A DNA stretch of 64,000 nucleotides from the NCBI GenBank assembly GCA_027627225.1, contig CM051038.1, positions 46,403,343 through 46,467,342 on the forward strand, written 5' to 3'. The translations under genes were made by a program, and so were the position numbers. Numbering within the stretch: position 1 is the first letter of the stretch; the number at the start of each line of letters is the position of its first letter. The notes under the pieces are model-generated. The model worked only from the letters and a program-made list of their open reading frames with translations. It searched no databases and was not told the DNA's origin. The stretch comes from Congeria kusceri. Lineage: Eukaryota > Mollusca > Bivalvia > Myida > Dreissenidae. Below, piece by piece: positions 43,536 to 54,797 of this stretch.

Positions 43536-45646
43536 TCAAGGGTGCTTGCTACAATCAAACTTCAGGGAAGGTATAGACTTCCTTGAAGGAATGTGTATCT
43601 TGGCACAAACAGCATGGCCCCAAAATCCACAACCATCTGTTTCACAACCAAGCCATTCAGCCTGAAGACCATGTTTCTTTCTCAAAGTTTTGTCGTCATT
43701 AGATTTGAAAATAATTTTGCAAATGGAACATTTGTTGATTTGCTTTTTAGAAACACTTTGAGTGACAGTTTTTTTCCCTGGCAAATTATTAATTGCTTTT
43801 GCTTTTAATAATGTTGCTGGAGATTTCCGTGGTGATCCAACAGGAACCTTCCTTTGCGGTCTGCAATCCCCACCAACCTGCAACCCAACAGTCCTTGAAG
43901 CACTTTGTGGATGCGCCCCAATAATGATGCGGCCTGACTCCGTGATAATTTTGTACGACACTGTAGCAGCACACTTTGAGTGCAGGAGCTGCGCCTTAAC
44001 AAAATTCAGCAAAAACACATTTAAACAAAGGAACAATTTATATAATGTAAATCTTATTTGTTATATTTGGAAAATTTAATGACATTGTAGTTTGGTGTGT
44101 ATTTAAACTGAACAAACTTTAATACATTTTTTTATATTACAACATCGATTGAAGCACCAATGTATGTTTTCTTATATTTTCAAGTAGTTACTAAAATGAT
44201 AACAAATTGGCAAAGATTGATTACATGATAAATCCTATATTTATTGTTATCAAATTCTTTTTTATTCAAAAACATAAAATAAAGACTAAACTTCACGATA
44301 CGATGCTGACTAAGTTTAGCTTTATATGTTACCGATTTCTGAAAGGTTTTCAACCGTTTTGACAAAGATTTTTGTCTTGCTCTTTTGTCTGTAATGAAGT
44401 TTTCAAGAATTTTGGTCCTTGATGATGACTTGCAGACTGGAAAGTAAAGAAAATGACATTTAGGGGCTATGTCTATTTTTTTTTCTCTTCTACATTTCAT
44501 TTTAGATGTTAATTAATGCTCGAATAACATTTTTACTGTTCATAATTGATATATTGATTAAAAAATATATTAATATTGTTTGGCAATACTGGTTTTAACT
44601 TAAAGATTGATTTTACTGTTGTTCCACTTTTTGGCCATTGTTTTTGTCCCCTAAATGTTTTGGGGATAAACAAAAGTGTTTAAGTTCATTTCTACTGTAT
44701 GCCACCATGCAGCGATGACAATTAGAAACTTTTAAGCAGTTCAATATCAAATATAATAATACCCCTGACTGTTCCTCTATGATAACAGCCTCTGGAAGCC
44801 TACTATTATTCCCTGTTGTGACCTCTGCCCCAATGTCCATCTCAGGATGTATGTCAGAACTTGAACCCTTTTTTAAACAAATAAATGTATGGGATAGTGC
44901 CATTTTTGTTTAGAGAATTGTCTTAAAAATATAAAGTTTAACCTTGTACTATTTATATTTACTCATATTTGCATACTGTATATACTTTATAGTATTAATT
45001 ATAAATTTTCATACCATATTTAGAAAATAATGTGTGGAAACCAGTTTAAATAGATCTATATTCATAACATAATTTATATTTGATGTGACCCGATCAAATA
45101 TACATGTGGTTATTACACCACGAGAGGAAACAAGTTTAATGGGATTTTTTTTTTTAAGTTTTGTTTTACAGTTCTGTAACTGTTTTTACAAACACACCTC
45201 AACAGCATACTGATGCTCTACTGTAGCAATGTATGGATCTACTGAATATGTCTGATCAGACGATTCTTGATTTTCTGAAATACAAGGATTTTATATATAA
45301 ATCATTCTTTATATTTGTTCATTATATGATTTATGTTCTATATGTTTTTTTTTAAATATCAATTATCTTACACAAAAATACAACGTTAATTCATCCAATC
45401 GGGAGACGATACCGATGAACAGAATTCGTTCCATAAATGTTTTCTACAGTACCCGGCGTCAACAGAATGGCGCCGATTGACAGCATGCATCACACTAAAA
45501 GATTCCGCTTCATCTCACGAATGGATTGATCATCATGGTGTAATATTATTAAAATATCAACCAGTATGAAAATTAGTTGGAATAAGCAACTTCAAGCGGT
45601 TGCAGGCGAAAAGTTACGCGATTAACTCACCTGTACACGCGGACAT
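43536..45646 (-). CDS. PHD-like zinc-finger protein of the transposon, six exons, ~264 residues
   Basis: Exons in transcript order: 45631-45646 (ATG, 'MSACT'), 45198-45274, 44763-44867, 44617-44650, 44333-44436, 43536-43994. Phases 1, 0, 0, 1, 0 agree at every junction. Exon 4 (34 nt) is the least certain, and exon 6 could instead start at 43,988. The C-terminus has C-x2-C ('CSIC'), 'WLGCETDGCGFWGHAVC' and a final 'FDCSKH', a PHD-like cross-brace order with His as last ligand and a Trp before the H-x2-C. PHD-type fingers usually read histone tails or mediate protein contacts. The middle is basic ('TDKRARQKSLSKRLKTF'). The first exon lies about 205 bp inside the right end, so the promoter probably overlaps the subterminal motifs. 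A role in chromatin targeting or DNA binding is inferred. Confidence 0.65.
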
Positions 45647-45865
45647 CTCTAGTTTTTTTTCTTTTTCCCGGCAGACGAACTTCGAAAGAAAATGCGCCAA
45701 TGCGTCATAAAATGCGCAGGTTTGGTCTAAAAATGTCACTGTTATATCAATCGTTTTCGTCTCGTTTATGGGGGACTGTCTCCCAATTGGGGACCCTATG
45801 TATTACGCAAAATTTGTCAAATGTCACCCTCATAGGAGACCATCCCCCGTTCAGGAGACAGTCTC
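45395..45865. promoter_or_regulatory. Right subterminal GGAGAC motif cluster
   Basis: 'caatcgggagacgatac' near 45,397, 'ggggactgtctcccaattgg' near 45,768, 'cataggagaccatccccc' near 45,830 and 'caggagacagtctctt' at 45,852. Same motif class as at the left end. It overlaps the probable promoter of the PHD-like gene. Confidence 0.65.
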
Positions 45866-45890
45866 TTATTTGGTGAATGACGCCTAACTG
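45852..45890 (-). repeat. Right terminal inverted repeat
   Basis: Reverse complement reads CAGTTAGGCGTCATTCACC and so on, matching the left end. ATAAA follows directly. Confidence 0.95.
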
Positions 45891-45895
45891 ATAAA

Positions 45896-46793
45896 TGTTC
45901 GTATCTATGTTTTTTCTTCAGTAATTTGTTAATATGCCTTTGCTGTGAAACTGTGTAAAACGCATGTAAAACCCCAAAATTGTAAAAATAATTGTTATCA
46001 TTAAAAAGAGAAATACAAACTAGTAATCATAAAAGAATTGTTTCAGATTTCTTAATGTTTTATCCACTATTCCATTAGTGAATTTAGGCCAAATTTTTTT
46101 AAAAAGGTATACTTTTCAGCTTTGTGAATGGTACCGATTATCGGCATGAAACACTGTTAAAAAAGCACTGCGTATACCTAAAATGCACATTCAATTTTAC
46201 TGTTCAAGTGTTGTAAACACAATTTTTTTGACAGTCATTGTATGTCATGTGATTTCTGTGTTTTGCTAGAAAAGAGTGGGAAATGTCTGCTGGCACCAAC
46301 GATGTCACATTCCACGCATGGAAAGCGTGCTTGTACCGACCATGTACTTTGCATTATATATATACTTTTCAACAGGGAATATAAACTTCGTAGTAAAAGA
46401 ACTTTGGAATCTTTGCTTTTTGTATAAAACTTTCGTAGTGCAATAACTGCGATCTTTAGCATTTTGATTAATATTTTTATTGCTACGAGTACTTATAGAA
46501 CGTCACAATAAAACGTCATAAAATAAAAGTACACTGAATTGGATTGGAATAAATACGTAATTTAAACCTGAACAAATAATTTACACACATGTCCCAAAAA
46601 ATCAGTAAAAATCCCAGAAATTCTCGGGCTGCGTCCCTAAAATGATCCCCAAAAATATGGCATGTATGCTTTTCTTATCATAAAATTGCAATAAGTCCCA
46701 ATATTTATGGATAGTATTTAAATATTTGGTAAATATGTATTATATGAAATTAAAAAAATATATATATTTATACAAATATATGTAATCTTGCAG
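45896..46793. other. Gap between transposon and first visible CCDC34 exon
   Basis: AT-rich. Earlier CCDC34 exons may lie here or further left, before the transposon; none was convincing. The frames at 46,235-46,462 have no support. Confidence 0.35.
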
Positions 46794-49700
46794 ACCAAGA
46801 GGGCGTGACACCAATCTTCGCCCACGTCCTGTCACTGCCACGGTAACGAAGCCAAGCTGGATGCGACCTGAGGCTATCGTGGGTCCGAGATCTAGGTCCG
46901 TGGAGTCTCGTGGGTCTACAGCATCGCTCACCTCTGTACTGGACCATGACAGCTACATCAGTGTCAGGTGCATTAATAATTAATAGTGTTAAATATAATC
47001 GTCAACATCAGCAGCGGTAGCTATAGCTAGTTTCATCATCATCATCAGTAACAACAGGAGCAGTACTTTTAGCATTATCATCAGTATTTTATTTCTTTAG
47101 GTAAGTCCAGTAATATAATATTGGCTTCCAATTACAATGAAGCTGCATTTTCTCCAGTTAAAATGCCAACAATTTTTGTAAAAAATATTTTGAAATAGTA
47201 ATAGTATTTTTTAAGTCAGCATTTCGGCTGTGTAATTAGAGTCAAAATGTCTATCTAATTAAAACAATGTTGTTTTTTTGAAGATCGCTACAGATATCCA
47301 GAGTCTTTGAGATAAATACATAGAAATAAGTGTAATAATAGTGGTTGGGATAGCAAACCGCTTTGACATAGCAAAAAAATTGAGTTAAAAGTTTGAGATA
47401 ACCATATATGAGGTGTGTTGTGGGAAAACCGGGCCTAATGCATGTGCGTAAAATGTCGTCCCGGAGTAGCCTGTGAAGTCCGCACAGGCTAATCCAGGAC
47501 GGCACTTTCCACTTTTATGGTATTTTCTGTTTCAAGGAAGTCTCTTCTAAAGATAAATCCACTGTAGGCGGAAAGTGCCGTCCTGGATTATCCTGTGCGG
47601 ACTGCACAGGCTAATCCGGGATGACACTTTAAGCACATGCAATAGGCTCAGTTTTCCCACGACAAGCCTGATATGTTTTATATAAAATAAGATGTAAGAA
47701 TATTGAGAATTCTTTTCTAATTTGACGCAAATTGAAGTGAAAGTTCAGCAAGTCCCAAGATAACAAAACTCTGCTGTATTATTATTACCTGTATATATAA
47801 ATTAATGACTCCTTTAGATCTTCATTTACTTATAAATTTAACGATGAAGAAGTCTTAATACTTTTGATTTTCAGTGATGATGAAGAACGTTACCATGATG
47901 ATTCATCCCCCACTGACCCAGACAGGCTGGGAGGCAAGGAAAACAGGGAACCAATCAAAAACAAGCAAGAAATACACAATAACACGTTCGTGAAAGAGAA
48001 AAAAGTGGGCAAGAAAAAGATAGTCAGGTATAGTCAGGTTTTGTTTGTCACATATATTGATTTCATTATGCTATTTTTATAAAAAGATTTAATTAGATTT
48101 CTATAAAAAGAAAAAAAAATATTAGAAGACTTTTTTGCTGTTGAATATTTTTAATAAGACTTGTTTTGCTGTTGGACATATCAAAGTAATGAGAAGACTT
48201 TTTTGCTGTTAAACAAACATCAGTTGTATTTAATTAATTAGAAGACTTGTTTTGCTGATGAAGATATTTAATATGTTAGAAGACTTGTTGCTGCTGAACT
48301 TATTATGACGATAAACCTGCTTTCTACATCTAGTTATATCCCCCACTTTTTGAAAAAGTGAGGGCTATATAGGAATCACGCCTGTTGGTCTGTACTCCGG
48401 TCTGTAATTACGTCCCATATTTCGTTTTCGCTCCATAACTTCGTAATGCCTGGAAGGATTTTAATATAACTCCAGATTATTATTCTGACCAGACGATGTG
48501 TCGCGTACATGACCCATGCGTGTCCATCAAAGGTCAAGGTCACAATTCAAGGTCAAAAGTCAAATACTTGTATTTCATTTCCGCTCCATAACTTCATAAG
48601 GCCTAGTAGGATTTTAATATATCTTCAAATAATTATTCCTCATGACCAGATGATGTGTCACATATGTGACCCATGTTTGTAGGTCAAAGGTCAAGGTCAC
48701 AATTTAAGGTCAAATTTTTAATATTTGCATTTTGTTCCTCTCTGTAACTTCTAAATGCCTGGAAGGATTTTAATATTACTTCAAATTGTTACTCAACATG
48801 ACTAGACAATGTGTCACGCACATGTCTCATGCTTATCAGTCAAAGGTCAGGGTCACAATTCAAGGTCAAATATGTGTGAATCAGAGCAACAGATAAGGAT
48901 TCTGTCAGAATTGGGTATTACCCCATCATATTTTAAATCATTGAGTACTGAAAATTGTATTTGAGTACTTGAAATTATGTTACCTCATTTAGGGAAAGAT
49001 CTAGAGCAAAACAGAAGGGTGCTGCGCCCTGCTCCTTTTTGGTTCTCCACTGCTGCCCCTCTGGGCCTGCCAACACAAAAATGTTGAATATACTTTGAAA
49101 TTCTTTATATTTTTGCACATATTTAATATCAAATGAATATACTATTTTAAAAACCTTAATTAGAAGGATTTGACACATAAAAACCCTTGATTTAACAAAT
49201 TATTAAAAAATTTCAAAGAACTGGTCCGCCTTTCTACCCTGCTCCTTTTTAGCAGCACCCTGTACCTTTTCTGATCCTAGATCTTTCCCTACCCCATTAG
49301 AATAAAATAATTGGGTATTAGAAGGTGTTCTCCAAATTTTTATTTTATTTAACACAAACATTAGTATTTTTCTTTTCGCAACACAAAATCTCAACAAATA
49401 AGTAACTCAACTCTGAATAAATTCTAAAATAATGTAAACTTTGTTTGGTAAGTAATGCAGTTTTCAAGACAAAGTCTGGTTAGTAGACCCAATTTTGGCA
49501 CAGTATAAAACATTGACATTGATAGTCTAATTATTGTCAGTTTTTATGCCCCCACTTTAGAGGGGGGCATATAGATTTGCCTTTGTCCGTCCGTCCGTCT
49601 GTCCGTATGATTTTTGTGTCGCGCATAACTCAAAAAGTATAACTGCTAGAGTGTTGAAACTTTACTAGCATATTCATTGGCATCGGGGCTTGTGCACCTG

Positions 49701-52168
49701 GGTATTTTTGGTGCAGTTTTTTCAGATATCAGTGGAGTTATGGCCCTTTTTTTAGCAAAAAATGACATTTTTGGACTTGTGTCACACGCAACTCAGAAAG
49801 TATTGCTGCTGGAGTGATGAAACTTTACAAACATATTAATCAGCATGTGAACTTGTGCACCTGGGTATTTTGGTGCAGTTTTTTCCAATATCAGTGGAGT
49901 AATGGCCCTTTTTTAGCCCCCCAATTTTATTTTGACTTGTGTCACATGTTACTCAAAAAGTATTATTTATGGAGTGATGAAACTTTATAAACATATTAAT
50001 CAACATGTGAACTTGTGCACCTGGGTATTTTGGTGCAGTTTTTTTAGACATCAGTGGAGTTATGTCCCTTTTTTAAGCAAAAAATGACATTTTTGGACTT
50101 GTGTCGCGTGTAACTCAAAAAGTATAACTGCTAGACTGATGAAACTTTATAAACATATTCATCAGCATGTGAACTTCTGCACCTGGGTATTTTGGAGCAT
50201 TTTTTCCGACAGCAGAGTTTTGTGACAACCAGCGGAATGTGGGGGCATCTGTGTCCTACGGACACGTGTCTAGTTACCTTTTTGTCTCTTGGCCTTTCAA
50301 AATGTAATCTTAATTTGGCGGCGATGTTTTGATGCTAGGAGATCTTATGCCAATTTATCAATTAAATTTAACATTTCAATGCTTTGTCAGCTATTTTTAA
50401 CAACTGAAAATCTCACATATTAAAATATAACAAAATATATGATATCGTCGAATTTAAGGTACATCAAATTGGGTTGCACAGTTGCACTAGGATAATTCTA
50501 GGTCAAAGGCAGAAATAACTGCGCCAATAAAGTTATGAAAAATTGGCTTGACAATGGAAATTGACGATGACCATGAGTGCGTGGTCAAAAAGTCGGCAAC
50601 CCTTACTTTTTGTACAATTTCAATGTGCTTTGCCTGCCCCTGTGTGTGACATTTTTCCGAGAATAATCACGAAGCATTCCAATTATTGAACAGAAACAAA
50701 GAAAACTAAAGTTGCATAATTACGTCATAAAACACTGACCATTACAGAGGTACTCGATGAATCTCATTAGATAGTTGTGGTTTACGTTGAAAACCACATG
50801 CAATCAAACTGATTCGTATTAAATGGGTGTCTGTCATTTCGTAACATAACAATTTTGTAAGCATTCATCTTCGGCTCTTTTGTACACATCTTTCGGTCTT
50901 TTTGTACCCATGTCAATCTCTTTACGCACTGAGTTTCCGTTTATTGCGTATTGGGTATTTTAATTGAGTTTTGTTACTCATCAAAGATAAAATTAATTGC
51001 ATACAAGGGGTTTCAGAATTTAGTATTAACACAAATACTCGCCTTTATCTGTTGCTCTGTGTGAATCATTTCCACTTGTACTCTTCATTTTGCATTTCAA
51101 GCTCATTTTTCCTTTTATGCAGGTCATTTTGTCAGTGAAGACATTGTTCCGTGTCAAAGCTCTACATCTGTGTCAAAGCTCTACATCTGTGTCAAAGCTC
51201 TACATATGGGTGGGGGTATAAATCACCTTTAGTGAAAGCTCTAGTCTTTGCTTGTTTTACTGACAATTAATTGTGGTCTAATGGTAACATCCTGGTTTTA
51301 CATCCCAGGGCTGCAGGTTCAACCCTCACCACACCTAAACCTATTTACTTGTAGTTAGCATGTAGCATTTAACCTAGGTTCAGTATACTAGGTGCTTCAC
51401 ACCTTGTAAGACAAAAATCCAGGGTTGCCTCTAGACCTGAACGTCTGTTAAGTTTAATGGATGGAAGTTCAAAAATATGTATTTTACAGTTAAAAATATA
51501 TTTCTCCTACCTACCGACCCTTTCAGTATTTCCGAGGTTTGCGTGTGGAAAAAATGAAAGTATTTATTTTAGACCCTGTTAAGGCCATTCGAGTAGAAAT
51601 AAACATTTTGTTTTAAATATTTACAGAAAATATGTGGAGTCCTCCTACACAGATGACACTGGAACAGAATCCCCTGAGCCTGGGCTGTCTCCATGGGAAC
51701 AGTGGCTGATACAGAAGGTCAAGGACGATCGACAAAAAAGGCGGGAAGAACGAAGGAAGAAAAAGGAAGAGCAGCAGAAGAAAGCAGAAGAAGAGACTGT
51801 TAAGCAGAGGAAATTGCAGCAAGCAGAAGTTATTAGAAAGGAGTGGGTTGAGAAGAAGAATTTTGAAGAGAAACTGAAAAACAAGGTTGAAAAGCAGAGG
51901 GAAAAGACGGATGTGATGATAAAAGAAGAACAAAAAAAGTTAGAACAGGTGAAAGCAGAGAGGAAGTTCCAGGAATGGAAGGAGAAGAAGTTGGAAGAGG
52001 AAAAGAGAAAGAAACGAGAGGAGAAAAGGAAGAAGGAGGAAGAAGAGAGGCTGCAGAAGGAGCAGAGAATTCAGGCACAGAAGAAGTTTGAACAGTGGTG
52101 CAAGAAGGCAGATTCGAAACCAAAGCCACTGCCAAACAGTTTTGGATACACGTCTGGAAAATTGACAG
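46794..52168 (+). CDS. CCDC34: CCDC34 homologue, three internal exons (partial)
   Basis: Exons 46794-46967, 47875-48027 and 51627-52168; phases 2 and 2 agree between them. Exon 1 here is Arg/Ser/Pro-rich ('DTNLRPRPVTATVTKPSW'). Exon 2 is acidic and then lysine-rich. Exon 3 starts 'KYVESSYTDDTGTESPEP', then the hallmark 'LSPWEQWLIQKVKDDRQK', a long Lys/Glu coiled coil, 'KKFEQWCKKADSKPK' and 'NSFGYTSGKLTG', the known order of the CCDC34 domain. In mammals CCDC34 is tied to sperm flagellum assembly and male fertility. The donor 'TGACAG/GTTAGTG' shows at least one more 3' exon, expected to encode the conserved tail after GKLTG; I did not find it. The 5' exons are also missing. Introns hold MITEs, arrays and a SINE. 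Confidence 0.9.
47406..47674. mobile_element. Palindromic MITE, copy 1
   Basis: Two long inverted arms. 'gtgggaaaaccgggcctaat' on the left matches the complement of 'gctcagttttcccac' on the right. Inner blocks 'cgcacaggctaatccaggac' and 'gattatcctgtgcggactgc' repeat and pair. The same family occurs at 63,225-63,478. This element type is very abundant in dreissenid and myid bivalves, to my knowledge. Confidence 0.85.
48335..48880. repeat. ~145-bp tandem array in a CCDC34 intron
   Basis: It starts 'tatcccccactttttgaaa'. Three to four units have 'ctggaaggattttaatat', 'gacgatgtgtcgcgtacatg' and 'caaaggtcaaggtcacaatt'. Same family as 30.9-31.8 kb. Confidence 0.8.
49541..50279. mobile_element. GGGGGCAT-bordered repeat element with internal ~150-bp units
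   Basis: Left border 'tttatgcccccactttagag' and 'gggggcatatagattt', then 'gtccgtccgtccgtctgtcc'. Four internal units contain 'gcacctgggtattttggtgc' and 'tggagttatggccc'. Right border 'gaatgtgggggcatctgtgt' then 'cctacggacacgtgtctag'. This bordered layout recurs across molluscan genomes. How it moves is unknown to me. Confidence 0.65.
51270..51405 (+). mobile_element. Probable tRNA-like SINE fragment
   Basis: 'ttgtggtctaatggtaacat' followed by 'ggttttacatcccaggg' and 'gcaggttcaaccctcacc' resembles the A- and B-box regions of a tRNA-Gly-like head. No target duplication was identified. Confidence 0.5.
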
Positions 52169-52329
52169 GTTAGTGTTGCTACTGAGAGTTGATTACAAGT
52201 AACAAATTGCATAATTATAGATCTTTGTTCTTGCATATGTATAATACATTTGGCACAGACGTTATGGATTTTAGAAATAACTGATGTCGTATTTGGGCGT
52301 TGTTTTCGCAAACTACATGTATACCATTT

Positions 52330-53235
52330 TCTGTTTTCAGCTCATCTGAGCACTAAGTGCTTGCTGAGCTGTTGGTATAGTGTAACGGTCCTTTAGTGTC
52401 CATTCGCCAACAATAGTTGGTCAGTGAGCTGGATGGAGACATCAGTTTGAATCTTAAGCAAAGCTGAGAACAGTTTGTGTCTTACCAAATGATCTGAAAT
52501 TTGTTTTGGGGCAAAAAAGGTTGCCGCTTTGTCCGTCCATCGTTCCATATCTCTGTCATTCTGTCACACTTGCTTGTCAGGGCTGTAACTTGGCCATGGA
52601 TGGAAGGATTTGTAAATGTCTTGGCACAAATGTTTGCCACAATGAGATTATGTGTTGCATGCAAGAACCAGTGAGATTATGTGTATCATGCATGAACCAG
52701 GCCTGTAGGTCAAAGGTCATGGTCACTTTTAGAGGTTAAAAAAATGTCAAAATAATTAGCACTTCCATGGATGGAGGGATTTGTAAATGTATTGGCACAA
52801 ATGTTTGCCACAATGAGATTATGTGTAGCATGCATGAACCAGGTCTGTAGGTCAAAGGTCATGGTCACTTTTAGAGGTCAAAATTAGCATTTCCATGGAT
52901 GGAGGGATTTTAAAACTACTTGCCACAAATGTAAACCTCAATGAGATGGTGTGGCACACACATGAAACTGTTTGGTTAGTCAAAGGTTAAGGTCAAACAT
53001 AGCGGTCAAAGATCACAATTGGCCATGGATGGAAACAATGTCAATGACTTGGCTCAGATGTTTGCCTCAATGAAAAGATCAAATGTCATAGGCACGCTTA
53101 AGATATCGTAGATCAAAATTGGCTACAATTCTGCTTGTCGGGGATGTAAATTAGCCATGGTTGGAAGGATTTTAAAATAAGTTGGTAGAAATGTTTGCCT
53201 CTGTGACTATGTGTGAAAAGAAATGCATTATGAAT
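52330..53235. repeat. ~155-bp tandem array downstream of CCDC34 exon 3
   Basis: It begins 'ctcatctgagcactaagtgc'. Four or more units carry 'ccatggatggaaggatttg', 'cacaaatgtttgccac', 'gagattatgtgt' and 'ggtcaaaggtcatggtcac'. Confidence 0.75.
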
Positions 53236-53288
53236 GAATGCTTGGTAAAAACATTATTTTTTCATCGATCTTGATCAAGCTTGCTAAG

Positions 53289-54420
53289 ATTATGTCTGAA
53301 CAAATTATTTTGAGAATTGCTGTAAATATGCATGCAAAAAATTTGCAACCATATTACACTATTCAAATAATAACAAGACTTGAAACTTGCAATGGGTTAC
53401 ACATTGATAAACAAAAATACATTTGGATTTAATTGTTTATTGTAAAATTACTACCGGGTATATAAAATAAAAATGCTAAATTTTATATAAAACATACTAT
53501 CAGTCATTTTCTAGCTGAAAGCAGAAAATAAAAAGTAAATGCGTAGATTAAAATGCACATTTTTTATAAACAAATTTATTTAGTGCATGACAATTTTAAA
53601 GATAAATCAGTATTGCAAAAAAAAGTTAAAAAGTCCTTTAAATAATTTATTGAAAAACAAATATGTATAAGATAAATACAAATAATGATCAAGTTTCATA
53701 AACATACCTTCATTACGAATTCATTATAAATAAGTATGTTAGCATTTTTAAGATATATCAGTCTTGCAGAACAAAAAAATGTGAAAAAAAGATTATGTCT
53801 GAACAAATTATTTTGAGAATTGCTGTAAATATGCATGCAAAAAATTAGCAACCATATTACACTATTCAAATAATAACAAGACTTGAAACTTGCAATGGGT
53901 TACACATTGATAAACAAAAATACATTTGGATTTAATTGTTTATTGTAAAATTACTATATAAAATAAAAATGCTAAATTTTATATAAAACATACTATCAAT
54001 CATTTTCTAGCTGAAAGCAGAAAATAAAAAGTAAATGCGTAGATTAAAATGCACATTTTTTATAAACAAATTTATTTAGTGCATGAAATTTTTAAAGATA
54101 AATCAGTATTGCAAAAAAATGTTAAAACATCCTTTAAATAATTTATTGAAAAAAAAATATGTATAAGATAAATACAAATAATGATCAAGTTTCATAAACA
54201 TACCTTTATTACGAATTCATTATAAATAAGTATGTTAGTATTTTTAAGATAAAACAGTCTTGCAGAACAAAAAATGTAAAAAAAATGCTTTAAATAATTT
54301 ATTGAAAAAGAATATGTATAAAATAAATATCATACAAATAATGATCAAGTTTTATAAACATACCCTTATAACAAATGCATTATAAATAAGTGTGTTAGTA
54401 AAAATATATATAGAAAATGT
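53289..54420. repeat. ~502-bp tandem duplication with a partial third copy
   Basis: 'gattatgtctgaacaaatta' occurs at 53,289 and 53,791, and about 480 bp after it are almost identical between copies. A third partial copy of the last part ('aatgatcaagttttataaac') lies at about 54,280-54,420. Low divergence points to a recent duplication. Confidence 0.9.
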
Positions 54421-54797
54421 TTACATTTCTATGTTTAATGTAGAAAAATATATTGAGTAACATGTCGCAATATCTTTGGCAGATAATTTGGCTGGCTGGT
54501 TGGTTCTTAATGTTTTGTATAACATTTGCTTTATCAGTTATGCAAAAATTTATACTATTCAGTGTTTTTATTGAACAAGAATATGTATGAAATAAAAACA
54601 AAATAATTATGCTGTAAATCGGCATGAAAGTTTATGCATATGTAGAAAATGTTTAATTTGTCTATGTAAAATGAAGAAAAAAGGTTAACATTTTGAATGA
54701 AGTAACAAATTCTTTGGTAGATAATTTGGCTGGTGGTTTTTACATTATATAATATAAAATTCATTTGTAACAATTGGTTGTTGAAAATGCATGCATA

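Larger units (their letters stand above)
38420..45890. mobile_element. Complete 7.47-kb DNA transposon with three genes
   Basis: The ends are inverted repeats 'CAGTTAGGCGTCATTCACC...', identical for the first 24 bases and matching 36 of 39 (38,420-38,458 and 45,852-45,890). ATAAA duplicates directly abut both ends (38,415-38,419 and 45,891-45,895). GGAGAC-type motifs cluster at both ends. Inside are a two-exon HIRAN gene (-), an 881-residue zinc-binding protein (+) and a six-exon PHD-like gene (-), each with a plausible poly(A) signal. All reading frames are intact, so insertion or activity may be recent. CAG ends and a short duplication recall hAT elements, but the large protein shows none of the hAT signatures I know. 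I cannot place it in a named superfamily. Confidence 0.9.

Noticed and set aside
43762..44079. 105-residue + strand frame opposite the PHD-like exon
   Set aside because: It is the complement of a better supported minus-strand exon with zinc ligands and in-phase splice partners.
45198..45274. Doubt that this 77-nt segment is an exon
   Set aside because: The doubt was rejected: it has 'TTGTATTTCAG' before it, a GTGTGT donor after it, no stop in frame, and phases matching both neighbours.
51613..52311. Antisense open frames opposite CCDC34 exon 3
   Set aside because: They are shadows of the Lys/Glu-rich coiled coil (AAG/GAG codons read as CTT/CTC on the other strand).
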